64,000 nt of DNA from contig NC_135555.1 in assembly GCF_964340395.1 (NCBI RefSeq), positions 9,062,931 to 9,126,930 on the forward strand, given 5' to 3'. Shown one piece after another: positions 11,921 to 23,413 of the stretch. The position numbers were made by a program, and so were the translations under genes. The notes beneath the pieces were generated by a model. That model was not told where the DNA came from. It ran no database searches and saw only the letters and a list, made by a program, of their open reading frames with translations. Numbering within the stretch: position 1 is the first letter of the stretch; the number at the start of each line of letters is the position of its first letter. Source of the stretch: Glandiceps talaboti. Taxonomy: Eukaryota > Hemichordata > Enteropneusta > Spengelidae.

Positions 11921-13468
11921 TAACTAGTGTTACTGCATTAAGACGACGAAAATCACACACAAGACGGAAAGAGGAGTCTTTCTTGCCCACAAGTAGACAA
12001 GGGCTGCTCCATGGAGAATCACTCTCCACTAACATTCCTTCGTCAACAAATGTTTGAATTTGTCTGTCAATTTCAGCCTTCTTCCAGTATGGAGCACGAT
12101 AAGGAAGCAGTTTTATAGGTTTTTCAGTTGTAGTAGGAATATGGTGTTTTACCACATCTGTTTTGCCTAAATCTGTTGAATTTCTACTGAAAACATCTGC
12201 ATTCCTTACCAGCAAATCAAACACTAGCTGTTTTTGCTTGTCTGATGTTAAGTGCAAAACACTACGGTCATATAGGTCTTTCATATGAGTAGGCATATCA
12301 CCCCTCCCCCCAACAGTCACTTTATTGACTCTATTTGGAGCTGTTGACATGTGACCTGGTTCATTTGAAATTAAAGGAGACTCAATGTCTAGATTGACAG
12401 TTCTGTCCATTCTCAGCAGACCCATACACTGTCCCCTTTTAACCTCTATGTCCTGGCTACTGAGATTTATCACCCTAACAGCATGCAATTTACTTCCCAC
12501 TTGACTGAGAGATCCTGCACCCATTAGACCAGTTTCATTCAACTGCACTGGTGTCACTAGTGCTGTTATTTCAGAAAGATTAGATTGGATTTTGTCGTTT
12601 AACACATTACCAGATATTTCCCTATCTGAAAACTGACGACCACCATACAAGTTGTAACCAATTTCGCCAACTCGAGGAATTCTACCCATTCGAGACATGA
12701 TGATTGCTTCATGTCCTGCCGGAATAGATTGGGCCCAGTTTGCTTGTAACCGACAACAGAAAGGTTTTGGGTCTACATGTATTGTTTCTAATTCCTTATT
12801 ACCAACAGTAACAGTACCCCTTTGAAGATCTAAACAACAATCAAAAACCCTTAACAGGTTCATACCCAAGATGCCTGCAGAGCCATTCAAAGATTCAGCT
12901 ATTAAAATTGGTTCAATACTTTGCTTATCCCCTATCTTAATCATCATTAATGCTTCACCAAAAAGGGGCACCTTCGAGCCGTCCACCTGGATTAAAGATG
13001 TACCAGAATCTACTAACTGGGGACGCTCATTCTTTGGTATAAGTTCAAACATATCTTTAGATATGATACTGTGTGTTGAACCTGTATCGATGAGACATTT
13101 TTGGGATACTCCCTGTACAGATACATCAATTAACAACATGCTGATAGACTGGGGATCCCTGCCTACCTTTGAATGACCCCTTGCGACAATAGGACATTGA
13201 CCCTTTAACTCAGAGATAGATTTAGAAGGAAGAGAGAAGTCAGCATTAACATTCTGAGAAGAGTTCTCAGAGTTCACAATACTACTTTCATGAGAAAGAG
13301 GAAGAGGAGATGTATCAATATGTATTTTAGGTGGTCGGTGTCTACCATTCTTTTTACATTTATTCTTGGTAGATACCTTGATACTAGACTTTGAAAATGA
13401 AGAATTTGTCAGTTTCTCACTAGCGCGATCTATTCCGGCCTTGCCCTCAAGTTTAACCTGTGACTTTT

Positions 13469-14818
13469 CTATTTGGATTGGGAGCCGGCCGGTCCTCCCA
13501 ACCCGTTGGAGTTTAACGACTCCCCTTTTACTTCAGATTGACCTGGCCTGTATTGTGGACACTGCCTCTTTCGGTGTCCTTCTTGGCCACAATTCCAGCA
13601 AACAAGTTTCTTTCGATTCCCATTACTTGAATCTGAATATCTAGACCTCGCTGACTGTGTCGACTCCAACCGTTCTAGGCGATCTAACACTTGCAGTAAA
13701 ATCTCATTAATGCCCTTGGGCTGAGAGGTTGTATCTGTGTTATCACCCAGGCCAGTGGCTCGAACAGTAGCAGTTTTTCCTTTATTTTGACAAAAGTTTT
13801 GGAAGCTTTCCTCACACTGTGCCTCATGCACAACACTTTCCAGGGTAGCATTCTTTTTTCTACCCTCCTCACTTATCTTACGTTGAATAGCTACGTCTTT
13901 CACCGCCATCATCAGACAATCTATACACAAGCGTTCCAAACATTCACCACTCGCACTTGGATAAGCTTTTATCATCATTTCTCGTATCTCTTGTGCAAGA
14001 TCTTGCAGTGATTGATCTTTCTTTCTCACAATAGTTTTTACTTGCAGACGGAAGTCGTCTGCCAAACCACTAGCGGAAAAACGCTTTCCTAGTAAGTCAC
14101 ATAACCCCTCATATGTGTTTAAATCTTTTCCACAGTGAGCAGCAAATTGCAAAGCACGGCCTCTTAGTTTAGTCAACAACATGTTAAAACGATGTTCTGA
14201 ATCCCACTGGTTGACTTTTGCGCAAATATCAAAGTGAACACGATAATTGGCGAAATCTGATTCACCAGTGAAATTGTCTACTTTAGCAGTGTTATTCTTT
14301 GGATCAGAGAGTCCATGCTTAGAGAAATTAAAGTTAGAACTGTTATCACTTGTGGAAAATACTGGTGTTTTATTCTTACTGTATGTCAGTGAGCAACCGT
14401 CACCTCTGGATAAGGCTGTTCCTCTACCCAGTGAGAACATTTCCCTTGTTCTACCTCTAATACCAGAACCATAAAAGGAACTATTGGCGGGTGTAGAATC
14501 CATTTCCCTTACACCACCTTCTCCGCCAAAAGAAACACTACCCCGAACGGTAGAGGTCAAAACTCCACTTGCACTGCTAGCTGTACTAGTGCTGAAAACA
14601 TTATCAGCGTCAATACCAACCCCCAAAGAAAATGGAATAGTTTCTCCCGAACGATCAACACCTCGCTCAACAATACCATCAGGAGACATCAGAGGAGGCA
14701 TAGCGACAGCATAACGCTGATCGTGTCCAGGACCCTTGTTTGGAAGTGATAATTCAGTCTTACCAGCATCCGTATCGGCGTGCGGAAAAGACACTTCACT
14801 ATCACCAAATTTTTCCAT
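13469..14818 (-). CDS. gag: Retrotransposon Gag polyprotein
   Basis: 449 residues from the Met at 14818 (MEKFGDSEV). The frame is open further upstream to 14887, but the preceding Met lies in a poorer leader-like sequence. The first 170 residues are Ser/Gly-rich and low complexity. A Ty3-type gag capsid region follows at about 175-330 (motifs NFTGESDFANYR and LLTKLRGRAL). Near the C-terminus a CCHC zinc knuckle, CWNCGQEGHRKRQC, lies about 30 residues before the stop and would bind RNA. The stop TAG is at 13469. Pol continues in the -1 frame through the signal at 13478-13517. Gag appears intact, so this copy could still assemble particles. Confidence 0.92.
   Translation of the reverse strand: MEKFGDSEVSFPHADTDAGKTELSLPNKGPGHDQRYAVAMPPLMSPDGIVERGVDRSGETIPFSLGVGIDADNVFSTSTASSASGVLTSTVRGSVSFGGEGGVREMDSTPANSSFYGSGIRGRTREMFSLGRGTALSRGDGCSLTYSKNKTPVFSTSDNSSNFNFSKHGLSDPKNNTAKVDNFTGESDFANYRVHFDICAKVNQWDSEHRFNMLLTKLRGRALQFAAHCGKDLNTYEGLCDLLGKRFSASGLADDFRLQVKTIVRKKDQSLQDLAQEIREMMIKAYPSASGECLERLCIDCLMMAVKDVAIQRKISEEGRKKNATLESVVHEAQCEESFQNFCQNKGKTATVRATGLGDNTDTTSQPKGINEILLQVLDRLERLESTQSARSRYSDSSNGNRKKLVCWNCGQEGHRKRQCPQYRPGQSEVKGESLNSNGLGGPAGSQSK
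13478..13517 (-). promoter_or_regulatory. Probable -1 ribosomal frameshift signal between gag and pol
   Basis: On the minus strand the heptamer GTTAAAC (13517-13511) lies in the gag frame as G TTA AAC. Nine bases later a 7-bp stem TTGGGAG / CTCCCAA (13501-13495 and 13484-13478) encloses GACCGGCCGG, which can add two more C-G pairs. GTTAAAC is a known slippery heptamer of the X XXY YYZ class. Slippage must occur between 13532 (pol-frame stop just upstream) and 13469 (gag stop), and this is the only good heptamer in that 64-base window. Confidence 0.8.
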
Positions 14819-14984
14819 GTCAGACAACACCTGCACTCCATGTCTCTGCCTAGTAACAAGACTATATATAGAACAACAATAGAACAATTGATCAATAGCA
14901 CAAAGTTATGAACAATGTTGCAAAACTTTGAATGTTGCAAAATTCGATTTTTCAGAACAGGGCACAAGGCGACCCAATTTTACA
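14819..14984 (-). other. Retrotransposon 5' leader
   Basis: About 166 bases between the primer-binding site and the gag start. It would be expected to contain packaging signals; none can be named. Confidence 0.5.
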
Positions 14985-15002
14985 TCACGCCGCTTGCCAC
15001 CA
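14985..15002 (-). other. tRNA primer-binding site
   Basis: One base inside the 5' LTR the minus strand reads TGGTGGCAAGCGGCGTGA. The TGG start complements a tRNA CCA end, as expected for minus-strand priming. I cannot name the tRNA. Confidence 0.75.
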
Positions 15003-15003
15003 T

Positions 15004-15631
15004 TGTAACGAATCTCTGGAAAATACTCCAAAAACCCTGAAGTTGTAAACTCTATAAAATACTACACCACAAGGCCCACGAAAACCAGTGTAAACGGTAG
15101 CGCAAACTGGCCTCCGATAACCGTGAATGCCTCGTTACGGGCCGTTCGTTTAGACTGTGTGCGAGGGCAGAACTCGCACCGTAAAACTGGGTCTGCACGA
15201 ATGCACTGATTGCCACACCAATCGTACGGAACAAAGAAACCAGAAAAACCCTGGAACAACTCGATAAACCAACAATCTACCTCACAGAGGTGTACGAGGA
15301 AATATTTCCCCAACGAAAGAAATAGGCTTTAACCGAAATAGAAGGAAAATAGAGGTAAGCAAGAGATTAGTTCACCAGCATAAGAAATACACTGTTCACT
15401 GCACGCCGTCTTCATCCAGAGTCCCCGGACGGGAGGGGTGGTTGCCCATGGTTACCAACCTCACGTGACCAAGTCTCCACCTCCTAGCAACCGACTGACA
15501 TATACCCAAATAGTCGGATAACCGTACCTGAGAATCAGGGATCTTTTACATTTCTCAGCCAGATACTAATAGTATAGGACTGGCTACAAGTGACCACTGA
15601 GGGCGCTAAAATGCCCAAGTATTTCGTAACA
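15004..15631 (-). repeat. 5' LTR
   Basis: Identical to 6914-7541 by eye except C at 15492 where the other has T at 7402. It should hold the element's promoter; no confident TATA box was picked. Confidence 0.95.
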
Positions 15632-15635
15632 ATAT
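15632..15635. repeat. Target-site duplication ATAT (right)
   Basis: Matches 6910-6913. Confidence 0.7.
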
Positions 15636-15925
15636 TCATTGAAATTGTTAATACCAACATTTATAGATGTTATACACTGATGTTGATTAGAGGTCGATTT
15701 CATCCATATGGTAGGTAGCACAACAACAGGTTGAAATCACGATTGCATAGGGTGTGAACCCAAATATCAATTTGATTTGATACATGTATCATATTATGTG
15801 TACAGCTAAACAAATGTGTTTACCAACATTTGATTTAGTGCTGTTCAGGGTTTACGATAGTACAAGTAAGTCATTACATCTAACAAGACAATCAATTTCA
15901 AAATGCTCCAGTTGCAGTTAGTGCA
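15632..15925. repeat. Right part of the dispersed repeat split by the retrotransposon
   Basis: Resumes the similarity to 28510-28800: GAAATTGTTAA, TTAGAGGT.GATTT, AAATATCAATTT, then AAGTCATTA and TTTCAAAA in the same order. Divergence is clear, so this repeat is much older than the LTR element. Confidence 0.65.
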
Positions 15926-17266
15926 GGTGCAGTTTTATGAAAAGAACAATAAACTGAACATCAGGTTTAGCAAAACACCATTTCTAGATTAATTCAAAGA
16001 TATTTTTATTGGTCTTTCATACGGTCATTACAGCTTGGTTCATTGACATTCAGTGCAAGTTTAAAAGTTCACACAAAAACACATTTCAACTGTAACTTGG
16101 GACACATATACAATTCTTTTTAATAGCATTTAGAATACTTGATAAAAAAAAGGACTTGAAAAGCTCTTTAAACGAAAGCCTATCTTGTATGTACTGCTTG
16201 TATGAAAGATTCCAATTTTTCTGTGTTAGTATAAAAAAAGTACTGCGGTGCGTTTGAGTTGGGTAAATTTCTTCAGTATTCAATTAAATCAAATTATATA
16301 TCTTAGTAAAAATACTTGTTATAGTTACAAATGAAAATTGGATGAATACATCTCCAAGCTGTTTATAAAAAGTATTGATATTGAACAATTTCTCAATGCT
16401 GACAATGAATTACTAGATTAAATAGATGACAACTGACAAATCTATTAAAATATACATCCACCAAAACTTAGATATACCTATACATTGACATGCTGTATTT
16501 GCCTATAGGAACCATGAAACCATGATAATGTAACTGTTCTTATAATGGATGTTTCAGAAAAAAATGTCATACAGCTGACAAGAGAGACTTTAAAAATGTT
16601 GTTGTAGCTAAAATTACTCTCATAAAGTTGAGGTTCTTTCAAGTTGAATGTAAACTGATATATGTTAATGAAATAGTACATGATATTCTGTGTATTATAT
16701 ACATGTTATCAAACAAATTTATTCACTTCATTGGAAATATGTAGCAAATATATATACGAAAAAAAGCTTATGAATATGTGTAAGATAATTAAAGGTTAAG
16801 TAATTTGGTTTTTGACAACAGGCAAATATGCTTACTTTAATATCTCAGGCGAAGTCTTATGTCTAGTACTAGATATACTTTTCTTTGTCAAATACATTAA
16901 AGAACATACACATGAGCCCCTTTGGCTTAGAAGTTAGACATTAGAAAAATACGTGAGAATTAAAATCTATGAAACTGCTTTTGAATACAACTATGAAATC
17001 ATTCATTAGGACTTCTATGTGAGAGTAAGTAATTTCTCCCTCCGGTTTTATGTTTTCACTCATGATGTATAATGGCATGAAAATTAAGTACATATGTGGT
17101 AAGGTGCCCACATAAAAGGAAGTAGAAACAATGAAGACTTGAAAGTCATAAATCTTGACCTGCGCTTAAAATCACTAATCTGGAGTAGCACTACAAGCTT
17201 AACAAATGAATTTAAAATCTCAGGACTGAGGTGCATGTGCTTGTGGCTTTTTTGAGTTGAATTGAA
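15926..17266 (-). other. Probable 3' UTR and 3' flank of the EGF/CUB gene
   Basis: AT-rich DNA with no credible gene. On the minus strand AATAAA occurs at 16723-16718 and at 16010-16005; either could be the polyadenylation signal. Confidence 0.5.
16718..16723 (-). terminator. Candidate polyadenylation signal AATAAA
   Basis: TTTATT on the plus strand, 544 bases past the stop codon of the EGF/CUB gene. A second candidate is 16005-16010. Confidence 0.35.
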
Positions 17267-17478
17267 TTAATGAACCACAAAAATTCCTTCGCCATCCAGC
17301 TGAACCTTGCGATTCAGAGTGCGTTTCTTCTTGTACATGGTACGGCAGACCACTGTAGTGAGCACACTAGAGATGATTAACAAGACACAACTGATAACTG
17401 TTATGGTCCAAGTATATGCCGTTATTCCACCTAAGGTAATGATTTCATGGTCTGTGTCACTATATTCAGACCATGTGC
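17267..17478 (-). CDS. e43: terminal exon, membrane span and cytoplasmic tail
   Basis: The acceptor TTATTTCAG ends at 17479. About 20 acidic extracellular residues come first. A hydrophobic span follows ([20 protein letters not shown], then VVC), and a roughly 25-residue tail starting with basic RTMYKKKR and ending at TAA 17267. Orientation therefore fits type I. The tail is short with no recognised kinase, NPxY or PDZ-ligand motif. Confidence 0.88.
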
Positions 17479-20400
17479 CTGAAATAACAAAGATCATGCA
17501 AATGAGTATACAATAACCTATTACATGAAATGTGGAATAGGCAACTTGCAATCCAAACTGAGCATGCTCAGACGCAAAGGACTATGGGATTATCTGTGGT
17601 TATCGTAATATCTAATCTGGAGCTACTGATAAAATTAAACGCCCACGAAGATCAGATTTACTATGAACTGATCATACCTGGTTATAAACAATGTATCAAT
17701 ATTGTTTACAATGCTAATTGATTAGTATTTATTATCACATTTCCCCATGATGCAACATTCAACATGTCAGGTTTGCAAGTTCCCTATTGGTGACTAGAGT
17801 TTGACTGTGAATATTCATGCAATCATTTTAAATGGAGTGCAAGGACATTCTGTATTATTCGCCCGGCATCAGATACATTAATGCTGAATAATTTATGTGA
17901 TCAATGCCCAGAGTTAGTGGATTTCAACATTTCCAGGACTACCAAGAAGAGCAAGTCCCATTTACAGGTTTGAATGCACAGTAAAAATACACTGCAGTTT
18001 CTAATTTTCCATTCCAAAGTCCCTATATTTCACTGACTAATAATAAATTAATAACTTACAATGGATATTTACTAGTATTTACATTGTATTAACTGTGTGA
18101 ATGATCTTACCTGTCTCACAGTAATCGCCAGAGAAACCAGGTTTACAGATGCAAATAGGACGCCCTCTACGAATGACACAAGCCCCAGCATTCTGACATG
18201 GATTCAAAGAACATCCAGAGAAGACACTAGGTTCTGGAGGAGACAACATGATATCAAGGAAATCAATGCGATATAGGAAAATTCACTTACAGTAATTATA
18301 TAGTCACTCTGATGTCAGGATATAATAACTGTGGAGAAATCTTGCTATCTTTACTGTTTTTAGTAAGATACACACTAAATATTCAGTGGATAATTTATCA
18401 CTTTTATGTCTAAGCCTTGATAAGTCAATCTTATCCCACCTCAATGAAAACATAAACGAATAGTCATCCAGTGCCTCACTTTCAGGTATGTTTACCACAT
18501 TGTCTATGCAACATATATGTGTAGGGAATGCGTACTTTTCTTCAATGTAACACATTATATTTAAAGTTGACTTTGTTAGTATGTTTCTATCCTGTTTTTA
18601 TCATATTAGACCTCTAGATGTCAAATTTAGCATTACATTTCAAATAAATATGAATATCATAAGTCACCAGTGGCTATCTGCTGTAAATACAATTTCTGGT
18701 GACTGTTTTTAGCTTAAAAATACATCAACTCACCTGTATCTGGTACATCGGTCACTTCAATCCAGAAGCCCCCTTCATCTTTCTCTTGATCACTGGTAAA
18801 AGTAATCCAGATATGGGAACCAGAAGATACAAAATTGCTTGGTCTAGCAAGGCCAGAAACATGGACTAGGCGTTTGTTTACAGCACCAAGTTTATCACCA
18901 TTTCCAACATCAACCCAGTCATAGTGTTCCTCTGTGGCAAAATACCTAAAGTCTACATGCAGTTTTCGACCTGTCTGAGCTGATACAATCCACCAGCAGA
19001 AGTCATCATCAGGGTAGTTTCCAGGGAATTCAGGTGAAAAGAGATCTACAGTTTCATCAATGCTGAGAGTGATATTCATATTACAGGGTTTACCAAGTCC
19101 TTCAATAGAAATTCCATTCTCATTATCTTCACTACGTCTTCTCCTTCCTGTTTTCAGAGAAAAAGAGTTAAATATAAAGATTTTTGTTAATGACATATAT
19201 ATGTATTATCAAGGGGTTGGCCTATCTCCATTTTCGGCGATTTTTCAATTGTAACAATCTGAATTTTGCTCATGTGTGATTTCTCACCTCAGAAAAGGCT
19301 AACTTTTATTCTACAAAGACAACTAGGTAAAAATGTAAATACAGTAGTGAAAAAATTATTCAGTTTTGTTATTTTCTGAAAATGATGCATTTCTTAAGAG
19401 CCTCAATGATACTTTCCAATAGTTTGCTGTTTCTTCTCTTATCTCACCAAAAATTATCCTGGTTTAAGACAAATGTGTGGAAAAAATTGTGATTTAAATT
19501 TGACTTGGGGGCCAAAAGTATTTGGCTTTTTTCTCAAAATGGCATTAAAGAGTCAGGCCCTTATGGCACTAACCCCTTCACATATTATATAATTAACAAT
19601 TGTTATACATGGCAATGCCATATGGTAAAGAATTTGTTAAATTCAACTTTTCTTGTTTGGTTAACTTTAGAAATTCATTAAAATAAAGTGACAGCTACTT
19701 GTGGTATGTATATGATACTAAAGTCACACAATGCAACATTACCCATTGTTATTACTGAATACTCAAATTATGTTGTGCCATTACAACCTGCAGCATTTCA
19801 CAATGTTTAACTACATACATATAGACGTGCAGTCAACATGAGAAATGCTAAGACAATGTTGTATGCATGAAACTGATAATCCATCTAGGTGGCATTAACT
19901 CATTATTCATAGTGATACATTAATTAAAACAATAAATTAAATTATTATTATTACAGAATGATAAAACTTGTGACTATTTGCTGTCCTGTCACTCAAAACA
20001 GTGTTTTTGCTTCACACAAACTTCTTGTAATGCCAGTAACAGGAAATGATTAATTTAGCTACACCCCAATGGCAGTTTAATATCACTATCACAGTATCAG
20101 CTAGTCTATCTGCTAGACCTCGGATGTTCTTCCGATAAAATACGGCACACGACCGAACATCGACAAGCCCTCACTGTGAACTTCGTTTGCTTATAGTATC
20201 GAAAGAAAACCCGAACGACTAGCAGCAAGACTAAGTATCAGCATGCCTGTACATACTATTTACTATATTAGCCTGGGCTTTATAGCCATTCTGAAACAAA
20301 TCGAAGCAGATTAGGCTCAAACCAGAATTTCAATTGAAGCAGTAAGCATTTGACCATCATGACTCCATGATTATAAGAGAATATTGGAGCCAAAGTAATA

Positions 20401-23371
20401 ACTTAAGTACAATCAAAGCTATGATAATGGTCAAATTGCCTGTATGGAATTCAGTGAACATACCTTGGTCAATACATCTGTAACCTGTTGGTGAATAGTA
20501 ACACTGGGTAGGATCACCACATGGGTTAGACGCACAGGGGTTGACAGTTGTAGCTGGAAAAGAAAATATATAACATAAAAGCTATGCATAACTAGTGCAT
20601 ATTTGTCACAAATTGATTAAGAGGGCTTCTCCTACAATGATTTGTACACATTTAGTATTGAGATACTTTTTTTTTTACTACAACAGTGGAAACAAGGCTT
20701 TCAGTCTATTATTACTAACCAAATACCCTTGTCAAACCCTAAGCTGTGTTCAGTAAGTTTACAATGTATAATTACTCATGGTCATTGTAGTATTTGTAGG
20801 ACATCTCTACTCTGTCTCAACTGTCTCCTAAAAATAAAATATAACAACTTCACCTATAAAATATATGTTGCAGGTAATAGGTTGACTTTAATATATTAAA
20901 CTGAAAACTTACTTTTTGTTGTCATAACATTGGAGATACAACAGTACTAGTTTCATAATAATTGTCAATTATATTGGTGACAAGAGGTGATCGGAAAAAA
21001 AGGTGTAGTCATAATTTCAAGTTGAAATGTATTACAGCTACATAGAATGATCATATTTACTCACAAGTCTGACACTGGGTTCCTGAAAAGTTATCTGCAC
21101 AGTCACACTCAAAGTATGTGTTGAATGCCCTACAGGTGCCACCGTTTGCACAAGGATTACTGGTACATGGATTGGCAACTGTACAGTGAAAATAACCATT
21201 ATGAATAAATAAATAATGGATATGAATTTTATAATGAAAATATTACAAAAAGTATAAAGTATGCAAAATATGACCATAATTCTGTCTCGATCCGGAAAGA
21301 TAGTATTAAACAATCCCTCCCTCCTTCCCCACTGTCTCAGTATAGTTGGGTTTCTGGACTAATTAGATTGTGTTTCATAGTGCAACTCGTCTTCCAACAT
21401 TGAGGGCAGTAATAATAGGAGGAGGGGATAATAAAGTTTTGGAAAAGCATCGGGAATTGCAAGCAAATCCTATAGTAAGAATATTAGGTGAGTATTTTTC
21501 CTTCAACAGAAATTCGTTTCGGGAGAAATGAAAATTATGATTGCTATCCTTAGCATTGAATCTCAAGATTTTTGATGTTTAGCTCAATGAAGCCCCGAGA
21601 TGAAATTTCAAATTTAACTCTTAGCCATCCACACAGTCAATACATCATGTGTCATCATATAGTTTCCATACAAATAGTGGCGTCAGACAAGGAGATAATC
21701 TTTCACCTACTTTATTTTCACTGTTTTAAAATGATTTAGCTGTTATAAGAATCTCCTTCAGGTATTTGCATTGATGATTTAAAGTTGAACATACTATGAT
21801 ATGCCGATGACATTGCACTTTTGTCTAGTTTAGTGCAATATGTTGCAAGTTTAGTTCAATGAAATCAGCTTTTGAGAAATACAAGTGGACACAGATATGC
21901 AGACAAAACCCAACATAATACTTAGTAGACCCCATCACGCCGGGTCTGGCAGCTAATAAATACAATAAAATATGCTTTTTTATTACCTGGCCGCTCACAG
22001 GTATTTCCAACGTAACCAACTGTACACATGCATACATAATTGAAAGCATTGTTGATATTGGCAAAGCTATCATGGCAGACTCCGTTGTTAAGGCAGACGT
22101 TTGTAGAACAGTCACTTTGAACGGGATTTTCTGTAAATTAGTAAGAAAAATTGAGTAAATGTTATCTTCAGTGGAAAGCAGCTTTTAGCACGATTGCTTT
22201 TCTTTCCATATTTTCTTTAACTATCATTGTGATTATAAATGTCAATTTGTGATTAATCAACAGAAAGCAATGTTTTCAATCCCAAGTAAAAAAATTGAAG
22301 CAATACAACACATGGCACTCTCATGTGTCTTTAGAATTGTCACAAGCTCACTGTACATACTCTCGTTTGTACCAGCAAAACAATTTTAGAAGTGCTGACT
22401 GATATTACAAAGATTTTCAATGCCTGACTGCAATATTCAAGCCTATTGTTGCTATTTTGAATTAGATCATGAACTTACATAGTATGTTAGAGAATACAGT
22501 AAATTTATGAGTTTGACATAGTTACCCCCAAAGATAGCTAATCTAGAAATCAAGCTATAGGCAAAATACACACAAACACATTAAACTATTGTACTGTAGA
22601 TTACTGAAGTTGTATTATACCTGTGTGGATATAATCATCCTGTGATCAAGATAGTGGAAACAGACTGATGAATTAAGTTGAATGTGTAGCCATTTGAGGA
22701 AAATTTGCTATCAAAGACACCACCAAACTGTAAGAGTTACGATAGCAACATCTTTTGATAGCTTAAATATCAGTATGTTGCAACTCTTAAAAAATATTTT
22801 AGTTTGTGTGTGCTACAATGCTTCCGAATTCATACGGCAGGCACAAACATGTATTCTCAGTTGAATTTTCATTCTAAAACTTGCCTTTTTCTGAATTAGG
22901 AAATGTATGAAACTCGATCATTTGGATATGATAATTTTAATAATTAAAAATTGCAACTTCACAATAGTTTCAGACATCCCTCTTTGGCACTACTACATAC
23001 TTTGACTCTTCTTTAACTGACATAGAAAACTTTGACATACCTATTATGCTTTGACAGTTTGTACCAAAGTGAGTTGGAGGACAAACACACATATACCGAT
23101 CAATGTTTGTAGCAGTATTGATACTATGGTATGAATTATAGCAGGTACCAGTTCCACATGTATTTCTGGAACATGCATCGAGACTAGCCTGCTGGGCTAA
23201 ATTGAGAGAAATAGAGAATAGGAAACTTCATTTTATTATTCAGATTCAATGAAGATAGTACTTCACTACATGAAAATCTTCATAATAACTTTATTACACG
23301 ACTGTATTATCAGTGAATACAGTAAGGTAAACAACAACAACAACAACAACAACAATAATAACGACAAAACA

Positions 23372-23413
<42 letters not shown>

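Larger units (their letters stand above)
11865..13517 (-). pseudogene. pol: Retrotransposon pol, upstream part: protease and RT N-terminus, truncated
   Basis: This frame is -1 relative to gag. It is open from 13532, across the gag stop at 13469, to a premature TAG at 11865. The catalytic DTGS of a retropepsin lies near 13080-13091. The RT fingers motif VCDFRRLNAVTL is near 11940-11970, then the reading becomes nonsense. At about 11916-11917 the sequence jumps from just after the RRLN region straight to the FSCLDL region. In Ty3/Gypsy RT about 15-20 residues normally lie between them, so bases are missing and the loss is not a multiple of three. The apparent start at 13277 is a GTG and not needed, since pol is probably made by frameshifting from gag. 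Confidence 0.9.
6914..15631 (-). mobile_element. Full-length Ty3/Gypsy-type LTR retrotransposon
   Basis: An 8.7-kb element with matching 628-bp LTRs (6914-7541 and 15004-15631), a 4-bp target duplication, a primer-binding site, gag, a -1 frameshift signal, pol (protease, RT, RNase H, integrase) and a polypurine tract. The order PR-RT-RH-IN defines Ty3/Gypsy (Metaviridae) rather than Copia. By eye the LTRs differ only at 7402 (T) versus 15492 (C), so insertion is recent. Pol is broken in RT near 11916, so this copy is not autonomous. No chromodomain or envelope gene was recognised; about 1.2 kb of non-coding sequence follows pol. Confidence 0.95.

Noticed and set aside
17267-17280. PDZ-binding C-terminus (FVVH)
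   Set aside because: The last residue is histidine, not a hydrophobic residue required by common PDZ classes.
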